34,131 nucleotides of DNA from an uncultured Clostridia bacterium (GCA_947307365.1 CAMZIY010000011.1:1-34131); one strand, 5' to 3'; shown: positions 15,731 through 24,525, counted from the first letter of the stretch. Translations and numbers: made by a program. Notes: generated by a model not told the origin, from the letters alone.

Positions 15731-18181
15731 TTAACGGTCGCCGTCCGCGTTATCGGAAATCAGCAGCGTTGCTGCCGTCCAGCCCAGCTGGAACACGATC
15801 AGGTTCCAGGCGGATATGTTGCTGAATGCCCCTCTTGCCGAGGCCAGGGCAATGATCCCGACAGCCAGCACAGTACCGATCAGCGTCATGGCCGTCGATC
15901 TGTGCACGGCCTTGACCATACGTCTTCCGCACCGGATGACCTCAATATAGTGGTTCACGCCTTCCCTTGTCATAATCGCCGCAGGAGGCTCCTGCTCACC
16001 CTGGCCCGCATCTGCAGACAGTCGGAATCGGTCCTCCGCAGGTGGGAAAGTAACTTCATTCCCGCTGAGACGGAATTTGCTTTTGATCATAGCCGGGGTA
16101 ATGTCAAAATCCCGTACCGCATAAATGGGGCGGAGTCTGCTGCGATTCAGAGAGGTCAGAGCCGAACGCACAACGTCAGACGGAGAATACGCTATAATAA
16201 ACAGCGCACAGAGTTTGCCGTTCACCGCCGTATAGATCGCGCCGTTTACATCAATATTCGCTGGGATCTGGATTCCCTTCAGACTCATATAGGCGCCGGT
16301 TCCGATATACACTCTGTCCTGCGCGATGTTGGCGCTGAAGCCGCCGTCTGCGTCATACAGGAAGTCGTCCGTGCGCCGGGTTGGCGCCGCATACTGTCTC
16401 ATGAGTTCATCGAACGCTTTGGACAGACCGGATCCGGAGGCGATGATCATACTGCCCGTATAGGAGATGATCTGCTCGACCCTGGTACCGGACAGAACTT
16501 TCATACCGGTTATGCTTACGGTTTTTTCCGGAAACAGATCCCCGTCCCGCAGGACCAATCCTTCTCCCGCACGGATCTCCTCTGCGCCGCTCCAGCCTGC
16601 AATGGCAGCTCCTCTGCCTGCAAGCCGGCGGGCGATGAGGGAAAATGTGCGATGGTAAGCCAAAAGCGCTGTACAGGATGCGCAGGCAATAGCAAGACCT
16701 GCCATGGTGTGAAGCCATGCGCCGTTTCCCGAAACGATCGACGCAAGAAGCGCCAGGAGCACGCACAGGACGATAAGCAGCAGGCTGATCCGGCGATAGA
16801 GCTCGTCCACCGGATCCTGCTGAATCATTCTGGCAATAAACCCGCGGTATCCGCCAAGATGTTTGGAGATCACCGGCCCCAGATCCGTCTGCGCGGGTTC
16901 CGCCTGCACAACGGTGGGTATTTTGGCTCCCCGCATGGTGCGGAAAGAATCTCGCAAGGCGGTACGGCCCATTCGGGTACCCAGAAGCGCAAAAGCTGTT
17001 GTCAGCGCAGCGGAAGCATTATACGGCAATCCGACCGGGGTCCCGGTTCCCAGCATGGACCAAAGCCCGTCTCCCAGCGCGGCCAGATTCGCAAACAGGA
17101 CAAGGGTTTCAAAGCCGGGTTTTCCTGACGCCAGCGTTTTGATCCCCCGTGCTGATATCTCCCAGCCGCAGGCCATTACAGCCGCCTGAATCACGAGAAG
17201 AATGATGTATACCGTGTTCTTCTCCCGCAGAAGAGCGATCGACGTATTCTCGCGCCCGCCCAGCAGGGTGATGAAACAGATCGCCGCACACAGAAGAAAG
17301 GCCAATATAGTACGCCGCTGAAGTCCGGGGATGCCGGAGGCGTATTTTTCCGCAGCTTCTGACGGCCCGAGGTCCGCCATTTGCTGCAGCCATTCCTGTT
17401 TTGCCTGCCTGACTGCTTCCGCTTTTGCCTTGCGTTCCTCTTCCCTGCGTCTGCGTAGTTCTTCCCGTTCCGCAGCTCTGCGTCTGCGCTTTTCTTCCTT
17501 CTCAGCTTCTCTGTGTTTGCGAAGCTCCTCCCGTTCCCGCTCTCTTTTTTCCCGAAGCGCCTGTTCTTCTTCTCGTTTCCTTAACGCTTCGGCTGCAAGC
17601 GCGGCCGCTTTTGCTTCCTCCTCAGCCAGACGAAGCGCTTCTTCTTCAGCTGTCTTTTCCGGGTCCTCTTCCGATTCATTCTCCGGGAGCGGGATCGGTT
17701 CTGATTCCCAGACCGGTTCCGGTTCCGGGATCGGCTCTGCTTCCGGGACAGGTTCTGCTTCCGCTTCCGATTCACACGCCGGCTGCAGCTCCGGACCGGC
17801 TTCAGATTCCATCTCCTGCTCCGGCATTTGCTGCGGTTCTTCAGCGGAAGACGCCGCTTCTGCCGAGGCAGTCGCTTTTACGATCGCATCCCAGAGTGCA
17901 TCCGGGTCAACTTCCGGTATGTTCTCCAAGGTTTCAGCCGCATCCTGCGCTTCTGCTTCCGAAGCTTCAGCCGCCTGCTCCTCTTCCGCCGATGACCCGT
18001 CCAGTTCCCTCCGCAATTCCGCAATGATCTGTTCTGCCTGCTCCTCCAGTTTATCCTTGGAGAGCTTTCGTTCATCGCGCATGAAGGCTTCGGATTTATA
18101 CTCCGACAGGATCTGCTCCAGGGTGAATTCCTCTTCGGGCTCCTCCGGAATATTCACTTTTGTCTGATCCAGCTCAGACAT
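15731..18181 (-). CDS. Large membrane protein resembling a catalytically dead P1B-type ATPase with a charged helical N-terminal extension
   Basis: The protein has 816 residues. Residues 1-140 are acidic and Ala/Glu-rich. Residues 141-167 are a Pro/Glu repeat, 177-265 a very regular Glu/Arg/Lys helix. From 290 on, the membrane pattern and local similarity follow a heavy-metal (P1B) ATPase. There are helices near 290-308, 322-338, 356-374 and 386-402; the last ends L-L-G-T-R-M, like the family's L-L-G-R-Y-L-E. Helices near 463-482 and 489-507, a soluble region (510-755), and helices near 762-781 and 789-807 follow. The catalytic signatures are replaced: no TGE actuator loop, C500-A-S for CPC, L-R545-D-G-D-L for FDKTGT, G585-L586 for the His-Pro of the N domain, V-R-D691 for TGD, and no GDGxND. 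This alignment is mine by eye. It follows rlmB by 15 nt. I do not know a function. Confidence 0.7.
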   Translation of the reverse strand: MSELDQTKVNIPEEPEEEFTLEQILSEYKSEAFMRDERKLSKDKLEEQAEQIIAELRRELDGSSAEEEQAAEASEAEAQDAAETLENIPEVDPDALWDAIVKATASAEAASSAEEPQQMPEQEMESEAGPELQPACESEAEAEPVPEAEPIPEPEPVWESEPIPLPENESEEDPEKTAEEEALRLAEEEAKAAALAAEALRKREEEQALREKREREREELRKHREAEKEEKRRRRAAEREELRRRREEERKAKAEAVRQAKQEWLQQMADLGPSEAAEKYASGIPGLQRRTILAFLLCAAICFITLLGGRENTSIALLREKNTVYIILLVIQAAVMACGWEISARGIKTLASGKPGFETLVLFANLAALGDGLWSMLGTGTPVGLPYNASAALTTAFALLGTRMGRTALRDSFRTMRGAKIPTVVQAEPAQTDLGPVISKHLGGYRGFIARMIQQDPVDELYRRISLLLIVLCVLLALLASIVSGNGAWLHTMAGLAIACASCTALLAYHRTFSLIARRLAGRGAAIAGWSGAEEIRAGEGLVLRDGDLFPEKTVSITGMKVLSGTRVEQIISYTGSMIIASGSGLSKAFDELMRQYAAPTRRTDDFLYDADGGFSANIAQDRVYIGTGAYMSLKGIQIPANIDVNGAIYTAVNGKLCALFIIAYSPSDVVRSALTSLNRSRLRPIYAVRDFDITPAMIKSKFRLSGNEVTFPPAEDRFRLSADAGQGEQEPPAAIMTREGVNHYIEVIRCGRRMVKAVHRSTAMTLIGTVLAVGIIALASARGAFSNISAWNLIVFQLGWTAATLLISDNADGDR

Positions 18182-18196
18182 AGCAGCTTCCTCAAT

Positions 18197-18961
18197 TCAT
18201 CTGGTTTTATTGCTGCGCTGACGCACCGCTTCGTACAATACTACGGCAGCTGCCGCAGAGGCGTTGAGAGAGGACACCTTTCCGTGCATGGGGATGGAAA
18301 CCAGAAAATCGCAGGATTCCCGAGTCATTCGGGACATGCCCGTACCTTCCGATCCGATCACAATGACCGTGCCTTCCGCCAGGTCAGCCTCCCATAGGCT
18401 CCTGTCCCCCTCCGCAGCCGTTCCGAATACCCAGAGCCCGGCTTTTTTCAGTTTCTCCAGGGCTGCGCTGAGATTCGGCACCCGAGCAACAGCCATGTGT
18501 TCAACCGCTCCGGCCGAGGTCTTTTCCACAATGGCAGTGATACCTGCACTGCGGTGCTTCGGGATCACGACCCCGTGCGCGCCTGCCGCTTCGGCTGTAC
18601 GGATGATCGCGCCGAGATTATGCGGATCGGTGATTTCATCGCAAATCACCACCAGCGGTTTCTCCCCCCGTGATTCCGCAAGCTCCAGAATGGATTCCAG
18701 GGTATCATACTCACGCAGGGCGGCAACGGCGATCACCCCCTGGTGGGCATGGGTAAAGCTCATGGCGTCCAGCTTATGCCGGTCAACCTCGGAAATCACA
18801 GCTCCCTGTGCTTTTGCTTTCTGGGCAATAAACCGCAGCGCCTTATCCTGCTCGCCCCGGGCAATATAGACCTTGTCCAGCGCCCGTCCGGCCCTCAGCG
18901 CTTCGATCACCGCATTCTTGCCTTCGATCCGGCTCTCGTCCTGCCGGTCTGTATCGTTCAT
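18197..18961 (-). CDS. rlmB: 23S rRNA (guanosine-2'-O-)-methyltransferase RlmB / TrmH family
   Basis: The 254-residue SPOUT enzyme has an N-terminal substrate-binding domain (E-G-K-N-A-V-I-E-A-L at 13-22) and the three knot motifs: N115-L-G-A-I-I-R121, I-G-S-E-G-T-G-M-S-R (202-211), and S-S-L-N233-A-S-A-A-A-A-V. RlmB uses SAM to methylate the 2'-OH of a conserved guanosine in 23S rRNA (G2251 in E. coli). Close relatives act on tRNA, so the exact target is inferred. It is the first gene of the two-gene unit with the P1B-ATPase-like protein, 15 nt apart. Confidence 0.9.
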   Translation of the reverse strand: MNDTDRQDESRIEGKNAVIEALRAGRALDKVYIARGEQDKALRFIAQKAKAQGAVISEVDRHKLDAMSFTHAHQGVIAVAALREYDTLESILELAESRGEKPLVVICDEITDPHNLGAIIRTAEAAGAHGVVIPKHRSAGITAIVEKTSAGAVEHMAVARVPNLSAALEKLKKAGLWVFGTAAEGDRSLWEADLAEGTVIVIGSEGTGMSRMTRESCDFLVSIPMHGKVSSLNASAAAAVVLYEAVRQRSNKTR

Positions 18962-19022
18962 ACCATGCTCCTAAGCCGAGGTCGTCCGAAGGATTCCCTC
19001 TGTATCAATTATATGACAATGT

Positions 19023-19051
19023 ATTATATCACGCATCTTTTCACTAGAAAA
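19023..19051 (-). promoter_or_regulatory. Probable rlmB promoter (extended -10)
   Basis: On the minus strand a perfect TATAAT (19023-19028) is preceded by TGA, forming an extended -10. The -35 (TTTTCT, 19046-19051) is weak. A second TATAAT at 19008-19013 lies closer to the gene but has no good -35. Confidence 0.45.
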
Positions 19052-19172
19052 GCCCATTTCCCCAAAAAGCGTCAGGAAAGTTTCAAGGCAGTCTCTCAAT
19101 CACAGCGGCCGCCCGCCCCTTGAGGAGCCGGGCAGGGGCCAGGCGATTCAAAGGCTTCTCATTCGATTTTTC

Positions 19173-19202
19173 TTGCTATTGTACGGGAGCTTGATGTATT
19201 AT
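19173..19202 (+). promoter_or_regulatory. Possible pckA promoter
   Basis: TTGCTA (19173-19178) and TATTAT (19197-19202) are 18 nt apart. This is a moderate match and the best candidate in the region; it would give a leader of about 100 nt. Confidence 0.35.
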
Positions 19203-19307
19203 ATGTGATGTATGTGCAAGACCATCTGGATCAACGAATCAATATGATACAGGGAGCAATATGCTGAAATCATCCGGCAGTCTTTTCCCGTTGAAAGGAG
19301 AATTTTC

Positions 19308-20885
19308 ATGAACAATTTCCTGCAGGATCTGGGAATCCTGAATCCCAAAGAGATATATCGCAATCTGGAACCTGCCAGATTGGTCGAAAAAGCCGTAGCG
19401 CGCGGAGAGGGCTGCTTGAGCAGCACCGGCGCGCTTGTGGTGGAGACCGGGAAGTATACCGGCCGCTCCCCTGACGACCGCTTCGTGGTAGACGAGCCGG
19501 AGATCCATAATGAGATCGACTGGGGCAAGATCAACGTGCCTATTTCTCCCGAACGTTTCGATTCCATTCTGGGAAAAGCCTGCGCCTATCTCCAGGGCCG
19601 GGAACTGTTCGTATTCGACGGGTTCGCCGGAGCGGATCCCGCCCACAGGCTTCCCGTGCGAGTCATCAATGAGCTGGCCAGCCAGAACCTTTTCATCCAC
19701 CAGCTGCTTGTCCGCCCCACCCGGGAAGAGCTTCAGAACTATATCCCCGGTTTTACCGTGATCGCGGCCCCCGGATTCCTTTGTCAGCCTGAACTGGACG
19801 GGGTCCACTCCGAAGCCGCCATTATCATCAGCTTTTCCCGCAAACTGGTCCTTATCGCCGGAAGTCGGTATGCAGGTGAGATCAAAAAAAGCGTATTCTC
19901 TGTGATGAATTACGTTCTGCCGAAACAGGGCGTGTTTTCCATGCACTGTTCCGCAAACCTGGGGCCCGATGGGGATACCGCCATTTTCTTCGGGTTGAGC
20001 GGCACAGGCAAGACCACTCTTTCCGCCGATCCCAGCCGCCGGCTCATCGGCGACGACGAACACGGCTGGAGCGAAACGGGCGTCTTCAACATTGAGGGCG
20101 GCTGCTATGCCAAATGCATCCGGCTTTCCAAGGAAAATGAGCCGCAGATCTGGGACGCGATCCATTTCGGATCTCTGGTGGAAAATGTCGTCATGGATCC
20201 GGAAACCCGGGAGCTGGATTTTGACAGCGCCGCACTGACGGAGAACACCCGGGTGGGATACCCGGTCGAATTCATCCCCGGCTGCGTGATCCCCGGTATG
20301 GGAGGACACCCGAAAACCGTGATCTTCCTTACAGCCGATGCTTTCGGCGTGCTGCCCCCCATTTCCAAGCTCACCCGGGAGCAGGCCATGTATCACTATG
20401 TAAGCGGGTATACCGCCAAGGTCGCCGGTACGGAACGGGGGATCATCGAGCCTCAGGCTACCTTCTCCACCTGTTTCGGAGCGCCTTTCCTGCCTCTCCA
20501 TCCCTCCGTTTATGCGGAGATGCTGGGTCAGCGGATCGACACCCACAAGACGAACGTCTATCTGGTCAATACCGGCTGGGCCGGCGGCCGTTACGGCAGC
20601 GAACGCAGCTTCCGCATGAAGCTCCGCTATACCCGCGCCATGGTGACCGCCGCTCTGAACGGCGATCTGGAAAAATGCGAGTTCACCGAAGATCCCATAT
20701 TTGGACTTCACTATCCGAAAACCTGCCCCGGCGTACCGGACGAGTTTCTTGATCAGCACGCCCTCTGGCAGGACGAAGCAGCCTATGAAGCCGCAGCCAG
20801 GGAATTGGCCGCAAACTTCCGCCGCAACTTCGAACAATACGGAAACATGCCGGAAGCTATCATCCAGGCCGGCCCCAGGATCTGA
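19308..20885 (+). CDS. pckA: Phosphoenolpyruvate carboxykinase (ATP)
   Basis: PckA interconverts oxaloacetate plus ATP with PEP, CO2 and ADP. It works in gluconeogenesis or, in many gut anaerobes, in the CO2-fixing direction that makes ATP. The 525-residue protein has family length. Landmarks are T-G-K-Y-T-G-R-S-P-D-D-R-F (47-59), the P-loop G229-L-S-G-T-G-K-T-T, the kinase-2 motif L-I-G-D-D-E-H-G-W (247-255), and N-T-G-W-A-G-G-R-Y-G later on. GAAAGGAGA precedes the ATG. The next gene starts 62 nt downstream, so the two may be co-transcribed. Confidence 0.97.
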   Translation: MNNFLQDLGILNPKEIYRNLEPARLVEKAVARGEGCLSSTGALVVETGKYTGRSPDDRFVVDEPEIHNEIDWGKINVPISPERFDSILGKACAYLQGRELFVFDGFAGADPAHRLPVRVINELASQNLFIHQLLVRPTREELQNYIPGFTVIAAPGFLCQPELDGVHSEAAIIISFSRKLVLIAGSRYAGEIKKSVFSVMNYVLPKQGVFSMHCSANLGPDGDTAIFFGLSGTGKTTLSADPSRRLIGDDEHGWSETGVFNIEGGCYAKCIRLSKENEPQIWDAIHFGSLVENVVMDPETRELDFDSAALTENTRVGYPVEFIPGCVIPGMGGHPKTVIFLTADAFGVLPPISKLTREQAMYHYVSGYTAKVAGTERGIIEPQATFSTCFGAPFLPLHPSVYAEMLGQRIDTHKTNVYLVNTGWAGGRYGSERSFRMKLRYTRAMVTAALNGDLEKCEFTEDPIFGLHYPKTCPGVPDEFLDQHALWQDEAAYEAAARELAANFRRNFEQYGNMPEAIIQAGPRI

Positions 20886-20947
20886 GAATCAGCAGTTGAT
20901 AGCATCGATCCCGGGCACGACCCGCTGACGGCAGCAGGAGCGCAGTT

Positions 20948-22195
20948 ATGAAAGAGAAGAAACCGGATAAAAACAATATCGGTGTGCTCTCGTGGATCAT
21001 CAACGTGATCCTGTTGAGTGCATTCTGGCCTGCGGGCGTGATCCTGCTGATCATGCGTCTGAGCGGGAACGACGTCATCTCCAAGCTTTTGATGCAGCTT
21101 TTCAGCAAAGTGGAGGAACACCGGGAGGATACCGCCCGGTTCGATCCTCTGATGCCCCAGGCCAATTCCTCTTCAAAATCCCGCGCCGCCCGTCAGGGCA
21201 TCCATACGGAGCAGCAGGCCCAGCCGTTCCATCCGCAGCAGGCGCATGCGCAGACACAGCAAAGCACGCAGGACGGCGGGAAGCAGGCTGAGCCGGAGAC
21301 GAAGCAGAAGGATCCTGTGGCCCGGATCGGCAAGGGACGCACTCTGCTGATCATTTTTGGCTGGCTGCTTCTGGCGGCCGGTGTGCTTACCGTTTTTGAA
21401 CCGCTCAGCAGAGGCGCCCTTTGGCGGGTGCTGGAATCTGTCGCCATCGCTCTCGGAGGCGGAGGCATGCTCTTTGCCTCGTGGAAAAAAGGCCGCAAGG
21501 AACAGGATTACCAGAACTGCGTCAAAGTAGTGGGCGATAAAGCCAGCATAGACCTGAATTCTCTGGCAGCCGCCGTGGGACGCAAACCAAAGGATCTCGA
21601 AAAAGATCTGGACGACATGGTGGATAGAGGGTATTTCGGTGAAGCTGCGTATTTTGATAAATCCCGGGATGTGCTGATCATCGATCCCGTCAAAGCCGAA
21701 GTTCAGCTGCAGAAGGCTGCAGAAGCAAGTCCGGAGGGCAAGGATCAATATCAGCTTCTGCTCATGGAACTTGACAGGAGCGTGCAGCGCATCCGCGAGC
21801 CCGGAATGCAGCAGAAAGCCCTGAAGATCCGCGGACTCACTTCATCTATCTTTGCCGCAGTCCGGGAGGATCCGAAGAAGCGTCCTAAAATCGGAACCTT
21901 TCTGAACTATTACTTTCCTCAGACCCTGAAACTGCTGAACAGCTATGGGGATATTGAAAGCAAGGAATACCAGGGCGAAAATCTCAGCAAGACCCGGGAC
22001 AGGATCGAAGGCGCGGCTGATCTGCTCATCGATGCTTATCAGCGGCAGCTTGACGCACTTTATCTTTCCACCTCCATGGATGTGGACAGCGATATCGACG
22101 TTCTGGAGACCATGCTCAAACGGGACGGCCTGGCGGGAAGTGCATTTTCCGCGTTGGGAGAAGATGCGCAAGGCCAGCAGCAGGGCGGGGTTTGA
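20948..22195 (+). CDS. XpaC-like membrane protein (5-bromo-4-chloroindolyl phosphate hydrolysis family)
   Basis: This 415-residue protein has a membrane segment at 14-37, a Gln/Ser-rich disordered linker (about 72-125) and two more membrane segments (131-150 and 159-178). The cytoplasmic C-terminal part comprises a small winged-helix-like region (about 198-246: I-D-L-N-S-L-A-A-A-V-G, then V-D-R-G-Y-F) and a helical domain (about 265-395). The helical domain contains I-G-T-F-L-N-Y-Y-F-P-Q-T-L-K-L-L-N-S-Y and matches the XpaC family (PF10112). The family's function is not established; it often neighbours TelA-type toxic-anion-resistance proteins, and no telA is in this window. AGGAG lies upstream of the ATG. 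A strong terminator follows. Confidence 0.75.
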   Translation: MKEKKPDKNNIGVLSWIINVILLSAFWPAGVILLIMRLSGNDVISKLLMQLFSKVEEHREDTARFDPLMPQANSSSKSRAARQGIHTEQQAQPFHPQQAHAQTQQSTQDGGKQAEPETKQKDPVARIGKGRTLLIIFGWLLLAAGVLTVFEPLSRGALWRVLESVAIALGGGGMLFASWKKGRKEQDYQNCVKVVGDKASIDLNSLAAAVGRKPKDLEKDLDDMVDRGYFGEAAYFDKSRDVLIIDPVKAEVQLQKAAEASPEGKDQYQLLLMELDRSVQRIREPGMQQKALKIRGLTSSIFAAVREDPKKRPKIGTFLNYYFPQTLKLLNSYGDIESKEYQGENLSKTRDRIEGAADLLIDAYQRQLDALYLSTSMDVDSDIDVLETMLKRDGLAGSAFSALGEDAQGQQQGGV

Positions 22196-22230
22196 TCCGC
22201 TTGGGCAAAACAGATATCCTGCACATACCG

Positions 22231-22264
22231 GATCCGGAGAGAAGCCTCTCCGGATCTGTTTTTT
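22231..22264 (+). terminator. Intrinsic terminator after the XpaC-like gene
   Basis: A perfect 11-bp stem (22231-22241 with 22246-22256) with loop AAGC is followed by TGTTTTTT (22257-22264). It ends the pckA/XpaC-like unit. Confidence 0.92.
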
Positions 22265-22313
22265 ACCGGGCAGAACTCCGGCCGACTTGCCGGAAAACTC
22301 CTGTAAAAAGGTA

Positions 22314-22342
22314 TTTCAAATACAGGATTCACATGGTATAAT
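22314..22342 (+). promoter_or_regulatory. Promoter of the U32-maf-mreCD-mrdA cluster
   Basis: A perfect TATAAT (22337-22342) preceded by TGG forms an extended -10. The -35 (TTTCAA, 22314-22319) is weak, with a spacer of 17. It is the only clear promoter before the five overlapping or close genes that follow. Confidence 0.65.
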
Positions 22343-22377
22343 ATATTGATATAGTAGCCATTCTCCGGGAGGACAGC

Positions 22378-24525
22378 ATGACGATGGAACTGGTGACCTG
22401 TGTGGGAAACACAGCCGCGCTCCGAGCCGCAGTGCTCGGCGGGGCAGATATGGTGCGCATCGGACTCCGGAATTATTGCCGGGCAGGCAGCCGAAGCCTG
22501 TCTGAGGAAGAGTTCCGTGAGGCGGCTGCGTACTGTCTTCCTCGGGGTGTGCGGATCTGTGCGGCCATGGATCTGCCTGTCCCGGCCGAGCGTTTTCCCG
22601 GTGCGGTTGATGCTGCCCTGCGGCTTGCCTCCATGGGCGTCTCCGCCTTCAGCGTTTCCGATCTCGGATTGCTTCGCGCGCTTCGCATTCGCATGCCTGA
22701 AACCGCCGTTTTCGCTTCCGACGCCATGTCTGTTCACGACAGCACCGGAGCGGCTCTTGCGGCCAAACTCGGCGCATCGCGGCTGCTCCTTCCTCCGCAG
22801 CTCAGTCGGGATGGGATCGAACGGATCCTGCATCGCTGCCCCATCGAGAGTGAAGTCCTGGTCTTCGGATTTGCCTGCGTCAGCTGCGGGCTTCCCTGCC
22901 GGCTGGCCAGTTTTGGCATAAAGGGGAGCGATTCCTCCTCCGTATGTACCCGAGCCTGCCTGGAGAGCTTTGGCTACGCTTCCCGCTCTGACGGTTTTCG
23001 TCCCGCGCTCCGCCCTGTCTTTCTGGCTGAACACCTGCAAGAACTGGAACAGCTGGGCGTAAGTGCGGTCACTCTTGCCGCCGAAGAGCGGAATGCGGAC
23101 TTCACCGCCGCATTCACCAATCTGTTCTACCGCCTTCTTCATGACCGCAAGCCGCCTGACGGCAATGATATTTACTCCCTTCTCCGCCGCTACGTCCCGG
23201 AAGAGGTCAGCGACGCTTATTTCAACGGTGTTCCCGAGGATGCACTTCTGGCAAACGACCAGCCCGTCAAGGCCAAGCGCATCCCTCCGGCACAGCGTTT
23301 TCAGAATATGGCGGAAGAACCGCAGCGTGTGCCTGTGACCATGTACGCCATGCTGCGGAGCGGTCTTCCGATCCAGCTCCGTGCAGAGGATCGGGAAGGC
23401 CATATAGCCGCCTTCTCGGGTGCGGTCCCGGAGGCGACCCGCTCCGGGAAGCGAGAGCTTACCGAAGCGCTGCTGCGCACACAGCTGTATAACACCCTGG
23501 GAACTCCGTTTTACTGCACCGAGGCCCATGTTTCTGCCGAACCCGGACTCAGTCTGTCCAGTCTGGACGTCAGTCGGGTCCGCAAAGCCGTGCTGGATCG
23601 TCTGATGGAGCAGCGTGCTGAGACGCCTCCTCCCAAAACGGCTCCGCTTCCTCCTCTGCTTCGGTGCGAAAGCGCTTATACAAACCCGGAGTTATCCATA
23701 TCCATCCGAAAAGCCACGCAGCTTTCCCCCGCGCTTGCGGCGCTGAAACCGCTGTATCTCCATGTACCGATAGAGGTCCTGGAAGAAGATCCTTCCATCA
23801 TCACTCCCTTCTGGGAAAACGGACATACCCGGATCTGCGCCGTTCTGCCTCCGCTCGTGCCTGACGCAGACGCTGTGGATACCTATCGCAGTCTCAGCAC
23901 ACTGAAGCAGCTGCATATCGAAGATGTTCAGATCCATTCCCTCAGCCAGCTTGGACCCGCCAGGATCCTGGGTTTTCGGATCCATTGCGGCATCGGTCTC
24001 GCAGTAAGCAACGACTGGGCTCTGCGGGTCCTGCAGGACGGCGGCGCCAGTTCTGCCACCCTTTCTCCCGAACTGAGCTTCAGTCAGCTGAGGCAGCTTT
24101 CCAAATGCCTTGATACCGAGCTTTATGCCTATGGCCGCGTCCCGCTGCTCAGCTCCGAAACCTGCCTCATCAAAGCGGCCGGCGGCAGCTGCGACTGCCA
24201 CAAGGCCTGCGGACTGTTGGATAAAGCCGGACGCCTGTATCCGATACAGCGCACCGGCGGCTGCCGCAGCATCCTGTTCAGCGCGGACAAGCTCTTTCTC
24301 GGGGACCGTCTCAAGGAGCTGAAGACCCTTGGCGTTCGCTGTCTTCATCTGGCTTTCACTACGGAAAATGCCAGGGAATGCTTTTCTGTCGCTGAACGTT
24401 ATCTGGGCCTGAACGCCTATGTACCCAATGCAAAGATGAAGGGATATTATGAAGAGAACCGAATTAGTTCTGGCTTCCGCTTCTCCAAGAAGACGGGATC
24501 TTCTGGAGATGCTGGGACTGTTTGA
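22378..24525 (+). CDS. U32 family protein, RlhA-like, with DUF3656 (collagenase-like) domain
   Basis: The 715-residue protein starts with a diverged U32 TIM-barrel (G-G-A-D-M-V-R-I-G at 21-29) and continues with the cysteine cluster that binds an Fe-S centre in this family: C167, C174, C190 and C194, with an extra C170. It is followed by a DUF3656 region (about 333-440) and a second barrel-like part with more cysteines (about 605-626). E. coli RlhA and TrhP are U32 proteins that hydroxylate rRNA or tRNA; by architecture this is closer to RlhA. The older label is 'peptidase U32'. GGGAGG precedes the start. The C-terminus runs 77 nt into maf instead of ending at the usual G-x-Y motif (here K-G-Y-Y-E-E). 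Substrate is inferred from family only. Confidence 0.8.
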   Translation: MTMELVTCVGNTAALRAAVLGGADMVRIGLRNYCRAGSRSLSEEEFREAAAYCLPRGVRICAAMDLPVPAERFPGAVDAALRLASMGVSAFSVSDLGLLRALRIRMPETAVFASDAMSVHDSTGAALAAKLGASRLLLPPQLSRDGIERILHRCPIESEVLVFGFACVSCGLPCRLASFGIKGSDSSSVCTRACLESFGYASRSDGFRPALRPVFLAEHLQELEQLGVSAVTLAAEERNADFTAAFTNLFYRLLHDRKPPDGNDIYSLLRRYVPEEVSDAYFNGVPEDALLANDQPVKAKRIPPAQRFQNMAEEPQRVPVTMYAMLRSGLPIQLRAEDREGHIAAFSGAVPEATRSGKRELTEALLRTQLYNTLGTPFYCTEAHVSAEPGLSLSSLDVSRVRKAVLDRLMEQRAETPPPKTAPLPPLLRCESAYTNPELSISIRKATQLSPALAALKPLYLHVPIEVLEEDPSIITPFWENGHTRICAVLPPLVPDADAVDTYRSLSTLKQLHIEDVQIHSLSQLGPARILGFRIHCGIGLAVSNDWALRVLQDGGASSATLSPELSFSQLRQLSKCLDTELYAYGRVPLLSSETCLIKAAGGSCDCHKACGLLDKAGRLYPIQRTGGCRSILFSADKLFLGDRLKELKTLGVRCLHLAFTTENARECFSVAERYLGLNAYVPNAKMKGYYEENRISSGFRFSKKTGSSGDAGTV

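Larger units (their letters stand above)
18962..19307. other. Intergenic region between diverging rlmB and pckA
   Basis: This 346-nt stretch has no convincing gene. It holds minus-strand promoter elements for rlmB near 19008-19051 and a plausible plus-strand promoter for pckA near 19173-19202, giving pckA a leader of about 100 nt. It also contains a GC-rich imperfect hairpin at 19110-19145 (4+5 bp with a small internal loop) without a T tract. I recognise no riboswitch in the pckA leader. Confidence 0.6.

Noticed and set aside
15902..17128. 408-codon plus-strand frame opposite the P1B-ATPase-like gene
   Set aside because: Low-quality Arg/Gly/His-rich translation and no ribosome site. The minus-strand frame has ordered membrane helices, a ribosome site and operon context.
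17325..18167. Serine-rich plus-strand frame resembling a repeat surface protein
   Set aside because: It is the reverse complement of the Glu/Ala/Arg-rich helix; Ser/Cys richness follows from GAA/GAG/GCA codons read backwards.
19110..19145. GC-rich hairpin upstream of pckA as a terminator or riboswitch
   Set aside because: The stem is imperfect, there is no T tract, and no known riboswitch core was recognised.
19239..20837. 532-codon frame opposite pckA
   Set aside because: Antisense shadow, in codon register with the real gene; the product is not recognisable and pckA has clear motifs and signals.
22060..23529. 489-codon frame on the minus strand covering the end of the XpaC-like gene and the start of the U32 gene
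   Set aside because: It crosses a strong plus-strand terminator and promoter, and has no recognisable domain.
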